A stretch of 5,058 nt of DNA from Bacillota bacterium. GTDB taxonomy: Bacteria > Bacillota > Clostridia > Oscillospirales > Ruminococcaceae. This document shows, in pieces, positions 1-5,058 of the stretch (the first letter of the stretch is position 1; each line of letters starts with the position of its first letter). Both the position numbers and the translations under genes were made by a program. The notes under the pieces were generated by a model. That model was not told the DNA's origin, searched no databases, and saw only the letters and a program-made list of their open reading frames with translations. Location: the NCBI GenBank assembly GCA_023457175.1, contig JAEWMM010000111.1, forward strand, positions 1 to 5,058, read 5' to 3'.

Positions 1-96
1 CCTTCGGCCAGAGAGTACGGAGAACACCATCTCGCCATTTACGGCCTGATTGCGGGCATGGCGGTTATGGCTTTAAGTCTTCTGCTGTTTATGTGA
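1..96 (+). CDS. C-terminal end of a probable ZIP-family metal transporter (5' truncated by window)
   Basis: Frame 1 is open from the left edge to a TGA at 94-96 and gives the last 31 residues of a protein. The tail starts with a short polar stretch containing G-E-H-H and continues as one hydrophobic helix, L-A-I-Y-G-L-I-A-G-M-A-V-M-A-L-S-L-L-L-F-M, ending at the stop. A terminal helix with a G-M-A-V-M-A-L-S-type pattern after a His-containing loop fits the last membrane segment of ZIP (ZupT/GufA-like) permeases, which carry zinc and other divalent metals into the cytoplasm. The family call is inference from this short tail, because the metal-binding helices IV and V lie outside the window. 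It could be the end of another multi-pass membrane protein. No convincing hairpin terminator follows the stop. Confidence 0.55.
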   Translation, partial: PSAREYGEHHLAIYGLIAGMAVMALSLLLFM

Positions 97-107
97 CGTC
101 CTCAGGA

Positions 108-136
108 TCGACAAATGCCATAACAAAATTTAAGAT
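108..136 (+). promoter_or_regulatory. Candidate sigma-A-type promoter for the 2H phosphoesterase gene
   Basis: A TCGACA box at 108-113 (5 of 6 match to TTGACA) and a TAAGAT box at 131-136 (4 of 6 match to TATAAT) are separated by exactly 17 bases. An overlapping alternative pairs ATAACA at 120-125 with TAAAAT at 143-148, also with a 17-base spacer. The region is A/T-rich compared with the flanking coding DNA and sits 40-80 bases before the start codon. Matches of this quality occur by chance, so the site is only a candidate. Transcription from the upstream transporter gene is also possible. Confidence 0.3.
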
Positions 137-178
137 AAAGTCTAAAATTCGCGTAAGAACAGGCTGTGCCATGCAGCG

Positions 179-184
179 AGGAGG
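179..184 (+). promoter_or_regulatory. Strong ribosome binding site that selects a TTG start
   Basis: AGGAGG at 179-184 is a full Shine-Dalgarno match and lies 6 bases before TTG at 191-193. The first in-frame ATG (218-220) has no comparable site and would remove the first beta strand of the 2H domain, so the TTG start is preferred. Confidence 0.8.
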
Positions 185-190
185 AATATT

Positions 191-739
191 TTGAACCAAT
201 TACGGACGCTGTGTGTAATGGGCACATTCGACAGTAAGACAAACCAAGAAGTGTTCTGTATGAGAGAACAATTAAAAGCGCAGGGTATCTGCATTGATGT
301 ATACGAGCCCCACATAACCTTTGGCATTTATACGGCGCTGGACGAAACGAGTCTGCGTGAGTGGATTGGCGACATCGCGTCAGAGCAAAAAAGAATTCAG
401 CTGTGTTTTAATTATTTTGGATTTTTCCCCGATGCCCGCTTATGCTTTTTAGCGCCCTGCCCCAGCTATGACTTATTGCAGCTTCATTCCAATATACATA
501 AAAAGTACGACGCTTGCTGTATGGATGCGGGATGTCTGTATTCGCTTAAGCAAAAAAGCTGGGCGCCGCATATGACCATGGCCTCGATTGAACCGGGACA
601 GGCCGAAAAGCTGCTGTCGCTTCTTCGCGGAGCCTTTTCGCCATTTACTGCGGAGCTGACCCACTTGAAAATAACTGCTTCCGATGCAAGTCAGGACATT
701 GGCGTATTTGAGTTGATGCATGGTATCCATGCCGGATAA
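191..739 (+). CDS. 2H phosphoesterase, 2'-5' RNA ligase family protein
   Basis: This 182-residue protein carries the two H-x-T-x signatures that define the 2H phosphoesterase superfamily: P-H-I-T-F at residues 40-44 and P-H-M-T-M at 126-130. They are about 86 residues apart, and H41, T43, H127 and T129 are the expected catalytic residues. The length matches single-domain LigT/YjcG-like members, which act in the cytoplasm on 2',3'-cyclic phosphates or 2'-5' linkages in RNA or nucleotides. The actual substrate cannot be read from the sequence. The stretch with N-Y-F-G-F-F-P, then F-L-A-P and later a W before the second His motif is typical of the bacterial branch. The start is TTG at 191, chosen because of the AGGAGG 6 bases upstream. 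Nine cysteines (8, 23, 34, 72, 85, 90, 109, 110, 115) is an unusually high number. The gene may be transcribed on its own or with the flavodoxin gene 113 bases downstream. Domain call is firm; function is generic. Confidence 0.85.
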   Translation: MNQLRTLCVMGTFDSKTNQEVFCMREQLKAQGICIDVYEPHITFGIYTALDETSLREWIGDIASEQKRIQLCFNYFGFFPDARLCFLAPCPSYDLLQLHSNIHKKYDACCMDAGCLYSLKQKSWAPHMTMASIEPGQAEKLLSLLRGAFSPFTAELTHLKITASDASQDIGVFELMHGIHAG

Positions 740-792
740 GAGGCATTTTAATCCGTATTCAAAGCCGGGAACGGCGGACGCAGCCACGTCTG

Positions 793-811
793 ACCCTATT
801 GGGAGCAGGGT
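793..811 (+). other. Small hairpin in the gap between phosphoesterase and flavodoxin genes
   Basis: ACCCT at 793-797 can pair with AGGGT at 807-811 around a 9-base loop. Weak outer pairing of CAGC at 781-784 with GCTG at 815-818 could extend it across an internal loop. A run of five T at 827-831 follows 8 bases after the outer stem, which is too far for a classical intrinsic terminator. A second tiny stem, GCCG-GGAA-CGGC at 764-775, has a GNRA-type loop. Together these could be a weak terminator or attenuator, but the evidence is thin. The rest of 740-852 shows nothing recognisable. Confidence 0.25.
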
Positions 812-840
812 GGCGCTGTAAAGAAATTTTTAATAACAGA

Positions 841-846
841 GAGAGG
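841..846 (+). promoter_or_regulatory. Ribosome binding site that fixes the flavodoxin start at 853
   Basis: GAGAGG at 841-846 lies 6 bases before ATG at 853-855. The frame stays open upstream to a TTG at 799, but that TTG falls in the hairpin region, has no good Shine-Dalgarno match, and would add 18 residues ahead of the beta strand that begins a flavodoxin. ATG 853 is therefore preferred. Confidence 0.7.
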
Positions 847-852
847 CGTATT

Positions 853-1398
853 ATGAACAAAACGGCAGTTGTATTTCAGTCAAAATATGGCGCTACAAGG
901 CAATATGCACAGTGGATTGCACAAGCGCTGTCCTGTAATATCTTTGATCGCAAAAATATTACAGCGGCCGATTTGGAATCGTACCATACGATTGTTTACG
1001 GCGGCGGTCTTTACGCGGGCGGCCTCCTTGGCGTTGATTTGATCACAAAAAATTTCGACAGGTTCTGTAACAAGAATCTGATCTTATTCACCTGCGGGCT
1101 GGCCGATCCCGCCGACACCGGCAACACCGACAGTATTCGAGAAAGCCTCAATAAAGTTTTGACAGCTCAGATGCAGCAAAAAATCAAGCTGTTTCATTTG
1201 CGTGGCGCAATAGATTACCAAAAGCTTGGGCTAACCCATAAGGCCATGATGGCCATGCTGCGCAAAATGGTTATGAACAAGGATTATGCTTCGCTGCGCA
1301 ATGAGGATAAGGAAATGCTTGCTACGTACGGCCGGACTGTAGATTTTACCGATAAATCAACAATATTGCCGATTGTCAATTACGTGCGGGGACTATAA
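853..1398 (+). CDS. Flavodoxin-domain protein (HemG/Flavodoxin_5-like)
   Basis: The 181-residue product begins directly with the first beta strand (A-V-V-F, residues 5-8), then the loop S-K-Y-G-A-T at 10-15, the FMN phosphate-binding position, followed by the Q-Y-A-Q-W-I-A helix. Strand 3 and its loop (I-V-Y-G-G-G-L-Y-A-G-G, 47-57) and strand 4 with its loop (L-I-L-F-T-C-G-L-A-D-P, 76-86) are the other expected flavin-contacting parts. The later segment F-H-L-R-G-A-I-D-Y (about 116-124) also occurs in flavodoxin-like proteins related to HemG, the menaquinone-dependent protoporphyrinogen oxidase. This is a cytoplasmic FMN-binding electron carrier or oxidoreductase. The family includes many members outside haem synthesis and no haem genes are nearby, so hemG is not assigned. 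A hairpin terminator overlaps the stop codon. The gene may be cotranscribed with the upstream phosphoesterase, but the 113-base gap makes this uncertain. Confidence 0.85.
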   Translation: MNKTAVVFQSKYGATRQYAQWIAQALSCNIFDRKNITAADLESYHTIVYGGGLYAGGLLGVDLITKNFDRFCNKNLILFTCGLADPADTGNTDSIRESLNKVLTAQMQQKIKLFHLRGAIDYQKLGLTHKAMMAMLRKMVMNKDYASLRNEDKEMLATYGRTVDFTDKSTILPIVNYVRGL

Positions 1399-1430
1399 AA
1401 ATAACCGGCTACCGACGCGCCGGCTATTTT
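1398..1430 (+). terminator. Intrinsic terminator of the flavodoxin gene
   Basis: The left arm AAAATA-A-CCGGC at 1398-1409 pairs with the right arm GCCGG-C-TATTTT at 1419-1430. That is 11 of 12 positions with a single A-C mismatch, around a 9-base loop. The right arm ends in TATTTT and the hairpin starts on the last base of the TAA stop. The G/C core flanked by A and T tracts is the standard rho-independent form. The T tract is short, so readthrough toward recQ is possible. The A and T arms are symmetrical, but there is no gene on the other strand that needs ending here. Confidence 0.75.
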
Positions 1431-1499
1431 CGATGGACAGATATGGAACATGATAAAAATGGCGCTTTACTGTATAAGTAAAATTCAGAAGGGGTCGTA

Positions 1500-1540
1500 G
1501 GGCTGTATTTTATTGCATAAGACAAAATATCGGGCTGTAT
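1500..1540 (+). repeat. 9-base direct repeat in the recQ leader
   Basis: GGGCTGTAT occurs at 1500-1508 and again at 1532-1540, with starts 32 bases apart, close to three helical turns. The second copy overlaps the candidate -10 box of the recQ promoter. It could be a pair of operator half-sites or a chance repeat; no known operator is recognised. Confidence 0.4.
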
Positions 1541-1543
1541 AAC
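1513..1543 (+). promoter_or_regulatory. Candidate recQ promoter
   Basis: TTGCAT at 1513-1518 (4 of 6 match to TTGACA) and TATAAC at 1538-1543 (5 of 6 match to TATAAT) are separated by 19 bases, which is longer than the preferred 17. The site lies after the flavodoxin terminator and 25 bases before the recQ start codon, where a promoter is expected. The long spacer lowers confidence. No LexA box of the GAAC-N4-GTTC type was seen in the 1431-1567 gap. Confidence 0.35.
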
Positions 1544-1567
1544 GGCCGCATTATTGGAGGTAGATAA

Positions 1568-3826
1568 ATGACCATTGGACAAGCATTAAAAAAGTATTTT
1601 GGGTATGACAGCTTTCGCGGCGGGCAGCAGGCGCTTATTTCTGATATTCTGGCCGGACGCGACGTTCTTGGCATTATGCCGACCGGCGCCGGTAAGTCGA
1701 TCTGTTTTCAGCTGCCTGCCATTCTGCAAGAGGGCATTACGCTTGTGATATCCCCGCTGATTTCGCTGATGAAGGATCAGGTCGGCGCGCTCAACCAGTC
1801 CGGTGTTCCCGCCGCGTACATCAACTCCACGCTTTCGCCGCGGCAGATGGAGACCGCGCTCTATAATGCCAAGAGCGGCAAATACAAGCTGATTTATGTC
1901 GCGCCCGAACGCCTGCTGGCGCCGGATTTTCTTGCTTTTGCCCAAAGCGTGAACATAGCGATGCTGACGGTCGACGAAGCCCATTGCATCTCACAGTGGG
2001 GGCAGGATTTTCGCCCAAGCTATGCACAGATTCCGCAATTTATCGCACAGCTGACGGTGAGGCCGGTTGTCTCGGCCTTCACGGCCACCGCCACCGCGCG
2101 CGTACAGGAGGACATTGTAGCGCTTCTTTCCCTGCAAAATCCGACCGTTCTGGTAACGGGCTTTGACCGGCAAAATCTTTACTTTGAGGTGCAGGCGCCT
2201 AAAAATAAAATGCAGGCGCTGACCGGGTTTTTAAGCGCGCGTCAAAGCCAGAACGGCATTATCTATTGCGCAACCCGAAAAACGGTGGAAGAAGTTTGCG
2301 AAGCGCTTAACAGCAGGGGCTTTCTGGCGGCCCGATATCATGCGGGCCTGTCGGACGATGAACGACACGCCAATCAGGACGACTTTTTGTTTGACCGGGT
2401 GCAGATTATGGTTGCGACCAACGCGTTTGGAATGGGTATTGACAAATCGAATGTGGCTTTTGTGGTGCATTACAATATGCCCAAGGATATTGAAAGCTAT
2501 TATCAGGAGGCGGGAAGAGCCGGACGTGACGGCAGTGCGGCAACCTGTCTTTTGCTGTACAGCGGACAGGATGTCCGAACCCATCAATGGCTGATTGAGC
2601 ACGCCAAGGACGCGGCCTATCCCGACGCGGAAACCGAGCGGCTGCTTAAAGAACGGGACTACCGACGCTTGCGCGAGATGACCTTTTATGCGACGACCAA
2701 CGATTGCCTGCGCGCGTTTATTCTGCGCTATTTTGGCGAAAGTCCGCCCGGCTACTGCGGTCATTGCGGCAATTGCGACACCAAGTTTGAGACGGTGGAT
2801 ATTACGCTTGACGCGCAAAAAATACTCTCCTGTGTGGCGCGTATGAAAGAGCGCTTTGGCGCAGCGCTGGTGATCGATGTGCTGCGCGGCAGTAAAAATG
2901 AACGCATATGCGAGCTGGGGCTCGACGCGCTGTCCACCTATGGCATCAGCGAAAAAAGCGCCCATGCATTGCGCGCCATCATCGAATTTTTGGTGCAGAA
3001 TGGTTATCTTGAAAAGAGCGACGGGCAGTATGCCGTCCTGCGTCTGGCGCCAAAGGCAAAAGATGTTTTAAACGGCGCCGAAACGCTGCAAATGAAGCTG
3101 GCCAAAGAAAAAGCGCCGCCCGTCCAAAGCAATTCGGACGCGGCAGCGCATGACAAAAATGCCGTGCCCAAGGAGCGAGAAGCCCTCTATAGCCAGCTCA
3201 AAGCGCTGCGTTACGAGATCGCAACAGCGCAGGGAATACCGGCCTTTGTTGTTTTCTCAGACAGCAGCCTTATCGATATGTGCATACGGCTGCCGCGGAC
3301 ATCCGCACAGTTTTTAAATGTATCCGGCGTGGGCGAAACCAAGCTGCAGCGCTACGGTGAAAGGTTTTTGCGGGTAATCGCCGACTTTTGCACGGAAAAC
3401 GCTTTAGAAGCGCCTTGGCAGGAGCAGGAAAGCGCCGATTCCAAGCGTAAAAGAAAGCGCAGAAAAGCCGTTGAAGTCATTCTCCCGGAAAGCGAAGCTT
3501 TAAACGAGGTCGCGATATTTTCAAATCCAATCCCGGTAAGCCTTCTGTGCGGTGCCATTAACGAGGTATTATCACGGCACGCATGCTCAAAAATTTCGTC
3601 TGTCAAGGTGGCAAACTGGCTTGTGTCAGAGGGCTATTTGCAGATTGTCGAGCAAAATGGCAGTCGAAAAGCGCCGACTCAAAAGGGGCTTGAGCTTGGC
3701 ATTTTTCAGGAGGAGCGCACAGGCGCCCGCGGACATTATTTTATCAACCTCTATCCTGTGCGCGCACAGCAGCTTATCAGGAATCATGTTTGTGAGATTT
3801 TAGCGTCTCAGGACGAGGCGCTATGA
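1568..3826 (+). CDS. recQ: ATP-dependent 3'-5' DNA helicase RecQ with extended C-terminus
   Basis: The 752-residue product has the complete RecQ helicase core. Motif 0 is F-G-Y-D-S-F-R-G-G-Q (11-20), Walker A is M-P-T-G-A-G-K-S (37-44), and DEAH at 136-139 is followed by the aromatic-rich loop S-Q-W-G-Q-D-F-R-P-S-Y (142-152). Then come S-A-F-T-A-T-A-T (169-176), the motif V region V-A-T-N-A-F-G-M-G-I-D (282-292), and motif VI Q-E-A-G-R-A-G-R-D-G (313-322). Cysteines 380, 397, 400 and 403 form the zinc site, followed by an RQC winged helix (about 408-500). An HRDC domain lies at about 536-612, ending in V-S-G-V-G-E-T-K-L-Q-R-Y-G. These helicases unwind forked and recombination intermediates during DNA repair. 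The usual bacterial protein is about 600 residues. Here a basic linker (K-R-K-R-K-R-R-K, 626-633) leads to an extra module up to 752. ATG 1568 has GGAGG at 1556-1560, 7 bases upstream. The gene is probably monocistronic. Confidence 0.97.
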   Translation: MTIGQALKKYFGYDSFRGGQQALISDILAGRDVLGIMPTGAGKSICFQLPAILQEGITLVISPLISLMKDQVGALNQSGVPAAYINSTLSPRQMETALYNAKSGKYKLIYVAPERLLAPDFLAFAQSVNIAMLTVDEAHCISQWGQDFRPSYAQIPQFIAQLTVRPVVSAFTATATARVQEDIVALLSLQNPTVLVTGFDRQNLYFEVQAPKNKMQALTGFLSARQSQNGIIYCATRKTVEEVCEALNSRGFLAARYHAGLSDDERHANQDDFLFDRVQIMVATNAFGMGIDKSNVAFVVHYNMPKDIESYYQEAGRAGRDGSAATCLLLYSGQDVRTHQWLIEHAKDAAYPDAETERLLKERDYRRLREMTFYATTNDCLRAFILRYFGESPPGYCGHCGNCDTKFETVDITLDAQKILSCVARMKERFGAALVIDVLRGSKNERICELGLDALSTYGISEKSAHALRAIIEFLVQNGYLEKSDGQYAVLRLAPKAKDVLNGAETLQMKLAKEKAPPVQSNSDAAAHDKNAVPKEREALYSQLKALRYEIATAQGIPAFVVFSDSSLIDMCIRLPRTSAQFLNVSGVGETKLQRYGERFLRVIADFCTENALEAPWQEQESADSKRKRKRRKAVEVILPESEALNEVAIFSNPIPVSLLCGAINEVLSRHACSKISSVKVANWLVSEGYLQIVEQNGSRKAPTQKGLELGIFQEERTGARGHYFINLYPVRAQQLIRNHVCEILASQDEAL

Positions 3827-3846
3827 CTGCAAATTATACATGCCGA

Positions 3847-3874
3847 TATGCTGTAAATGACCGGCGGCAGCATA
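3847..3874. repeat. Inverted repeat downstream of recQ
   Basis: TATGCTG at 3847-3853 is the exact reverse complement of CAGCATA at 3868-3874, with a 14-base loop containing CCGGCGG. It starts 21 bases after the recQ stop. There is no T tract after it (the following bases are CATAGAAAATAAAG), so it is a poor intrinsic terminator. It could be a transcript-end stabiliser, an operator for the next gene, or chance. No clear promoter for the serine hydrolase was found in 3827-3928. Confidence 0.35.
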
Positions 3875-3917
3875 CATAGAAAATAAAGCTACCCTGATGA
3901 TTTCAGATTGTATTCGT

Positions 3918-3923
3918 GAGGTG
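3918..3923 (+). promoter_or_regulatory. Ribosome binding site supporting the serine hydrolase start at 3929
   Basis: GAGGTG at 3918-3923 lies 5 bases before ATG 3929-3931 and 11 bases before the in-frame ATG at 3935. The earlier ATG at 3925 is in another frame and is too close to the site. ATG 3929 also puts a lysine and an arginine ahead of the hydrophobic segment, as expected for a signal sequence. Confidence 0.65.
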
Positions 3924-3928
3924 GATGC

Positions 3929-5058
3929 ATGAAAATGCGGATATGGATATTAGCTACATTTATCATTTCATTTATATTGGTGGCGGTGGTCTCAGGGCTT
4001 GAGCCTATGGCCAAGGCTGCGGAGACACATGCGCCTGCGGATGAATTCATGAATCACCTTGATGGGCGTATCCCCGCTTTGATGAAGCTTTATCAGATAC
4101 CCGGCAGCAGCATAGCGCTTGTGAGGGACGGAAAAATGATCTGGTCAAAGGCGTATGGCTACGCCGACGTCGAGAACAAAATTGCCCTGACAACCGACAC
4201 ACCCATGCGGGTGCAGTCGATATCAAAGTCCGTCACCGCATGGGGCGTTATGAAGCTGGCCGATGAGGGGATGATCGATCTGGACGCACCCGCCGCGCAA
4301 TACTTAAAGCACTGGCATTTTCCCGAAGGCAGAATTTCCGCTTCACAGGTGACGATCCGGCAGTTATTGAGCCATACCGCCGGATTGCCCTTAGGCAATG
4401 TATTCGCCATTTATGCGCCTTGGGAGGCCATGCCTTCGCTTGAGGAAAAGCTCACCAAAGAAGCGGTGCCGACAAAGTTGCCCGGCGCTTTCTCCTACTC
4501 GAATACCGGCTATAATTTGCTGGAGCTGTTGATCGAAGAGGTAACCGGACGGGATTTTCCTGAATATATGCAAAGGGAAATTCTGATTCCGCTGGGCATG
4601 GAGCGATCCACCTTTATGTGGAGCGACGCGTTTGACCCCGCCGTTCCCGTCGGGTACGATTTAAGCGGCCGGCCGGTTCCGGTTTATGTCTATCCTGAGA
4701 AGGCCTCCGGCGGGCTGTTCTCTACGGCGGAGGATATCGCCGCCTTTGCCACCACCGGAATGCCGGACAAATTTCACAGCGACAAGGTACTTGCGCCCGA
4801 GAGCATTAAGGCCATGTACACGCCGGTAAGCGAGAAAATAGGCATCTACGGTCTGGTGTTCAATGCCTATGGGATAGGCCATTATATAGAAACGCTGCCC
4901 AGTGGCGGCCGGGCCGTCTCCCACGGGGGGCAGGGAACGGGCATTATGACGCATTTTCACGCTGTGCCCGAAACGGGCGACGCCATTGTGATTTTAACAA
5001 ACAGCCAGAGAAGCTGGCCGTTTATTGCTTGCGTGCTCAGCGACTGGGCGCGGTGGCG
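3929..5058 (+). CDS. Exported beta-lactamase-family serine hydrolase (3' truncated by window)
   Basis: The frame is open from ATG 3929 to the right edge, giving 376 residues without a stop. Residues 1-4 are M-K-M-R, followed by a hydrophobic stretch (I5 to about G23) and an A-K-A-A segment near 28-31, so the protein is exported or membrane-anchored. The class C beta-lactamase/PBP fold motifs are all present: S-I-S-K with nucleophile S97 and K100, Y-S-N at 190-192, and H-G-G at 332-334 in place of the KTG box. Other family marks are the L-L-S-H-T-A-G-L stretch (146-153), G-Y-N after the Y-S-N motif, P-L-G-M (221-224) and S-G-G-L-F-S-T (260-266). Members are D-aminopeptidases, peptidoglycan hydrolases, esterases and beta-lactamase-like proteins, so the substrate cannot be assigned. 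The last residues (N-S-Q-R-S-W-P, then D-W-A) suggest the hydrolase domain is nearly complete at the edge. Homologues of this type may carry C-terminal membrane helices, which would lie outside the window. Confidence 0.88.
   Translation, partial: MKMRIWILATFIISFILVAVVSGLEPMAKAAETHAPADEFMNHLDGRIPALMKLYQIPGSSIALVRDGKMIWSKAYGYADVENKIALTTDTPMRVQSISKSVTAWGVMKLADEGMIDLDAPAAQYLKHWHFPEGRISASQVTIRQLLSHTAGLPLGNVFAIYAPWEAMPSLEEKLTKEAVPTKLPGAFSYSNTGYNLLELLIEEVTGRDFPEYMQREILIPLGMERSTFMWSDAFDPAVPVGYDLSGRPVPVYVYPEKASGGLFSTAEDIAAFATTGMPDKFHSDKVLAPESIKAMYTPVSEKIGIYGLVFNAYGIGHYIETLPSGGRAVSHGGQGTGIMTHFHAVPETGDAIVILTNSQRSWPFIACVLSDWARW

Noticed and set aside
473..787. Open frame of 104 codons on the minus strand
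   Set aside because: It overlaps the phosphoesterase gene, including its second catalytic motif, and has no recognisable domain in its translation.
799..852. TTG at 799 as the flavodoxin start
   Set aside because: It would add 18 residues with no flavodoxin character, has no matching ribosome binding site, and starts inside a predicted hairpin loop. ATG 853 with GAGAGG fits better.
1446..1460. Possible LexA/SOS box upstream of recQ
   Set aside because: Only one half-site (GAAC) is present; the matching GTTC at the right spacing is missing.
2231..2965. Open frame of 244 codons on the minus strand
   Set aside because: It lies wholly inside recQ, opposite a region with conserved helicase, zinc-site and RQC motifs. 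Its translation shows no recognisable domain. It is a shadow of biased codon use on the coding strand.
4159..4960. Three minus-strand open frames (4159-4410, 4391-4573, 4661-4960)
   Set aside because: All lie opposite the serine hydrolase, whose three catalytic motifs and family marks fix the + strand as coding. Their translations show no domains.
1..5058. Novel multi-gene defence, mobile or biosynthetic system
   Set aside because: RecQ helicases and 2H enzymes can occur in defence loci, but no nuclease, effector, transposase, integrase, toxin-antitoxin pair, repeat array or terminal repeats was seen. The genes are separated by gaps of about 94 to 169 bases with a terminator between two of them, which argues against one functional unit.

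Overview
The window is an ordinary stretch of bacterial chromosome carrying five genes, all on the + strand. From left to right they are the last 31 codons of a probable ZIP-family metal transporter (1-96), a 2H phosphoesterase of the 2'-5' RNA ligase type (191-739), a flavodoxin-domain protein (853-1398), a long RecQ helicase (1568-3826), and a beta-lactamase-related serine hydrolase with an N-terminal signal or anchor segment that runs off the right edge (3929-5058). No tRNA, rRNA, CRISPR array, transposase, integrase or prophage gene was seen.

The likely source is a Gram-positive anaerobe of the Clostridia with mid-range GC. This is an inference from strong purine-rich ribosome binding sites before the genes, a TTG start on the phosphoesterase, a HemG-type flavodoxin with the S-K-Y-G-A-T loop, a RecQ with an extra C-terminal module of a kind I associate with Firmicutes, and an exported serine hydrolase. 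The genus cannot be fixed from this window.

Layout: the transporter gene ends at 96, and a 94-base gap holds two overlapping weak sigma-A-like promoter candidates before the phosphoesterase. A 113-base gap with small hairpins separates the phosphoesterase from the flavodoxin gene. A clear hairpin overlaps the flavodoxin stop codon (1398-1430) and probably ends that transcript. A 137-base leader with a 9-base direct repeat and a weak promoter precedes recQ. A 102-base gap with a 7-base inverted repeat separates recQ from the serine hydrolase. No gap exceeds 300 bases.

The genes do not form an obvious pathway. The phosphoesterase (RNA or cyclic-phosphate chemistry), flavodoxin (redox), RecQ (DNA repair) and serine hydrolase (cell surface) look like independent housekeeping or accessory genes. 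I looked for a novel multi-gene system and did not find one. The most interesting items are the C-terminal extension of RecQ and the cysteine-rich phosphoesterase.
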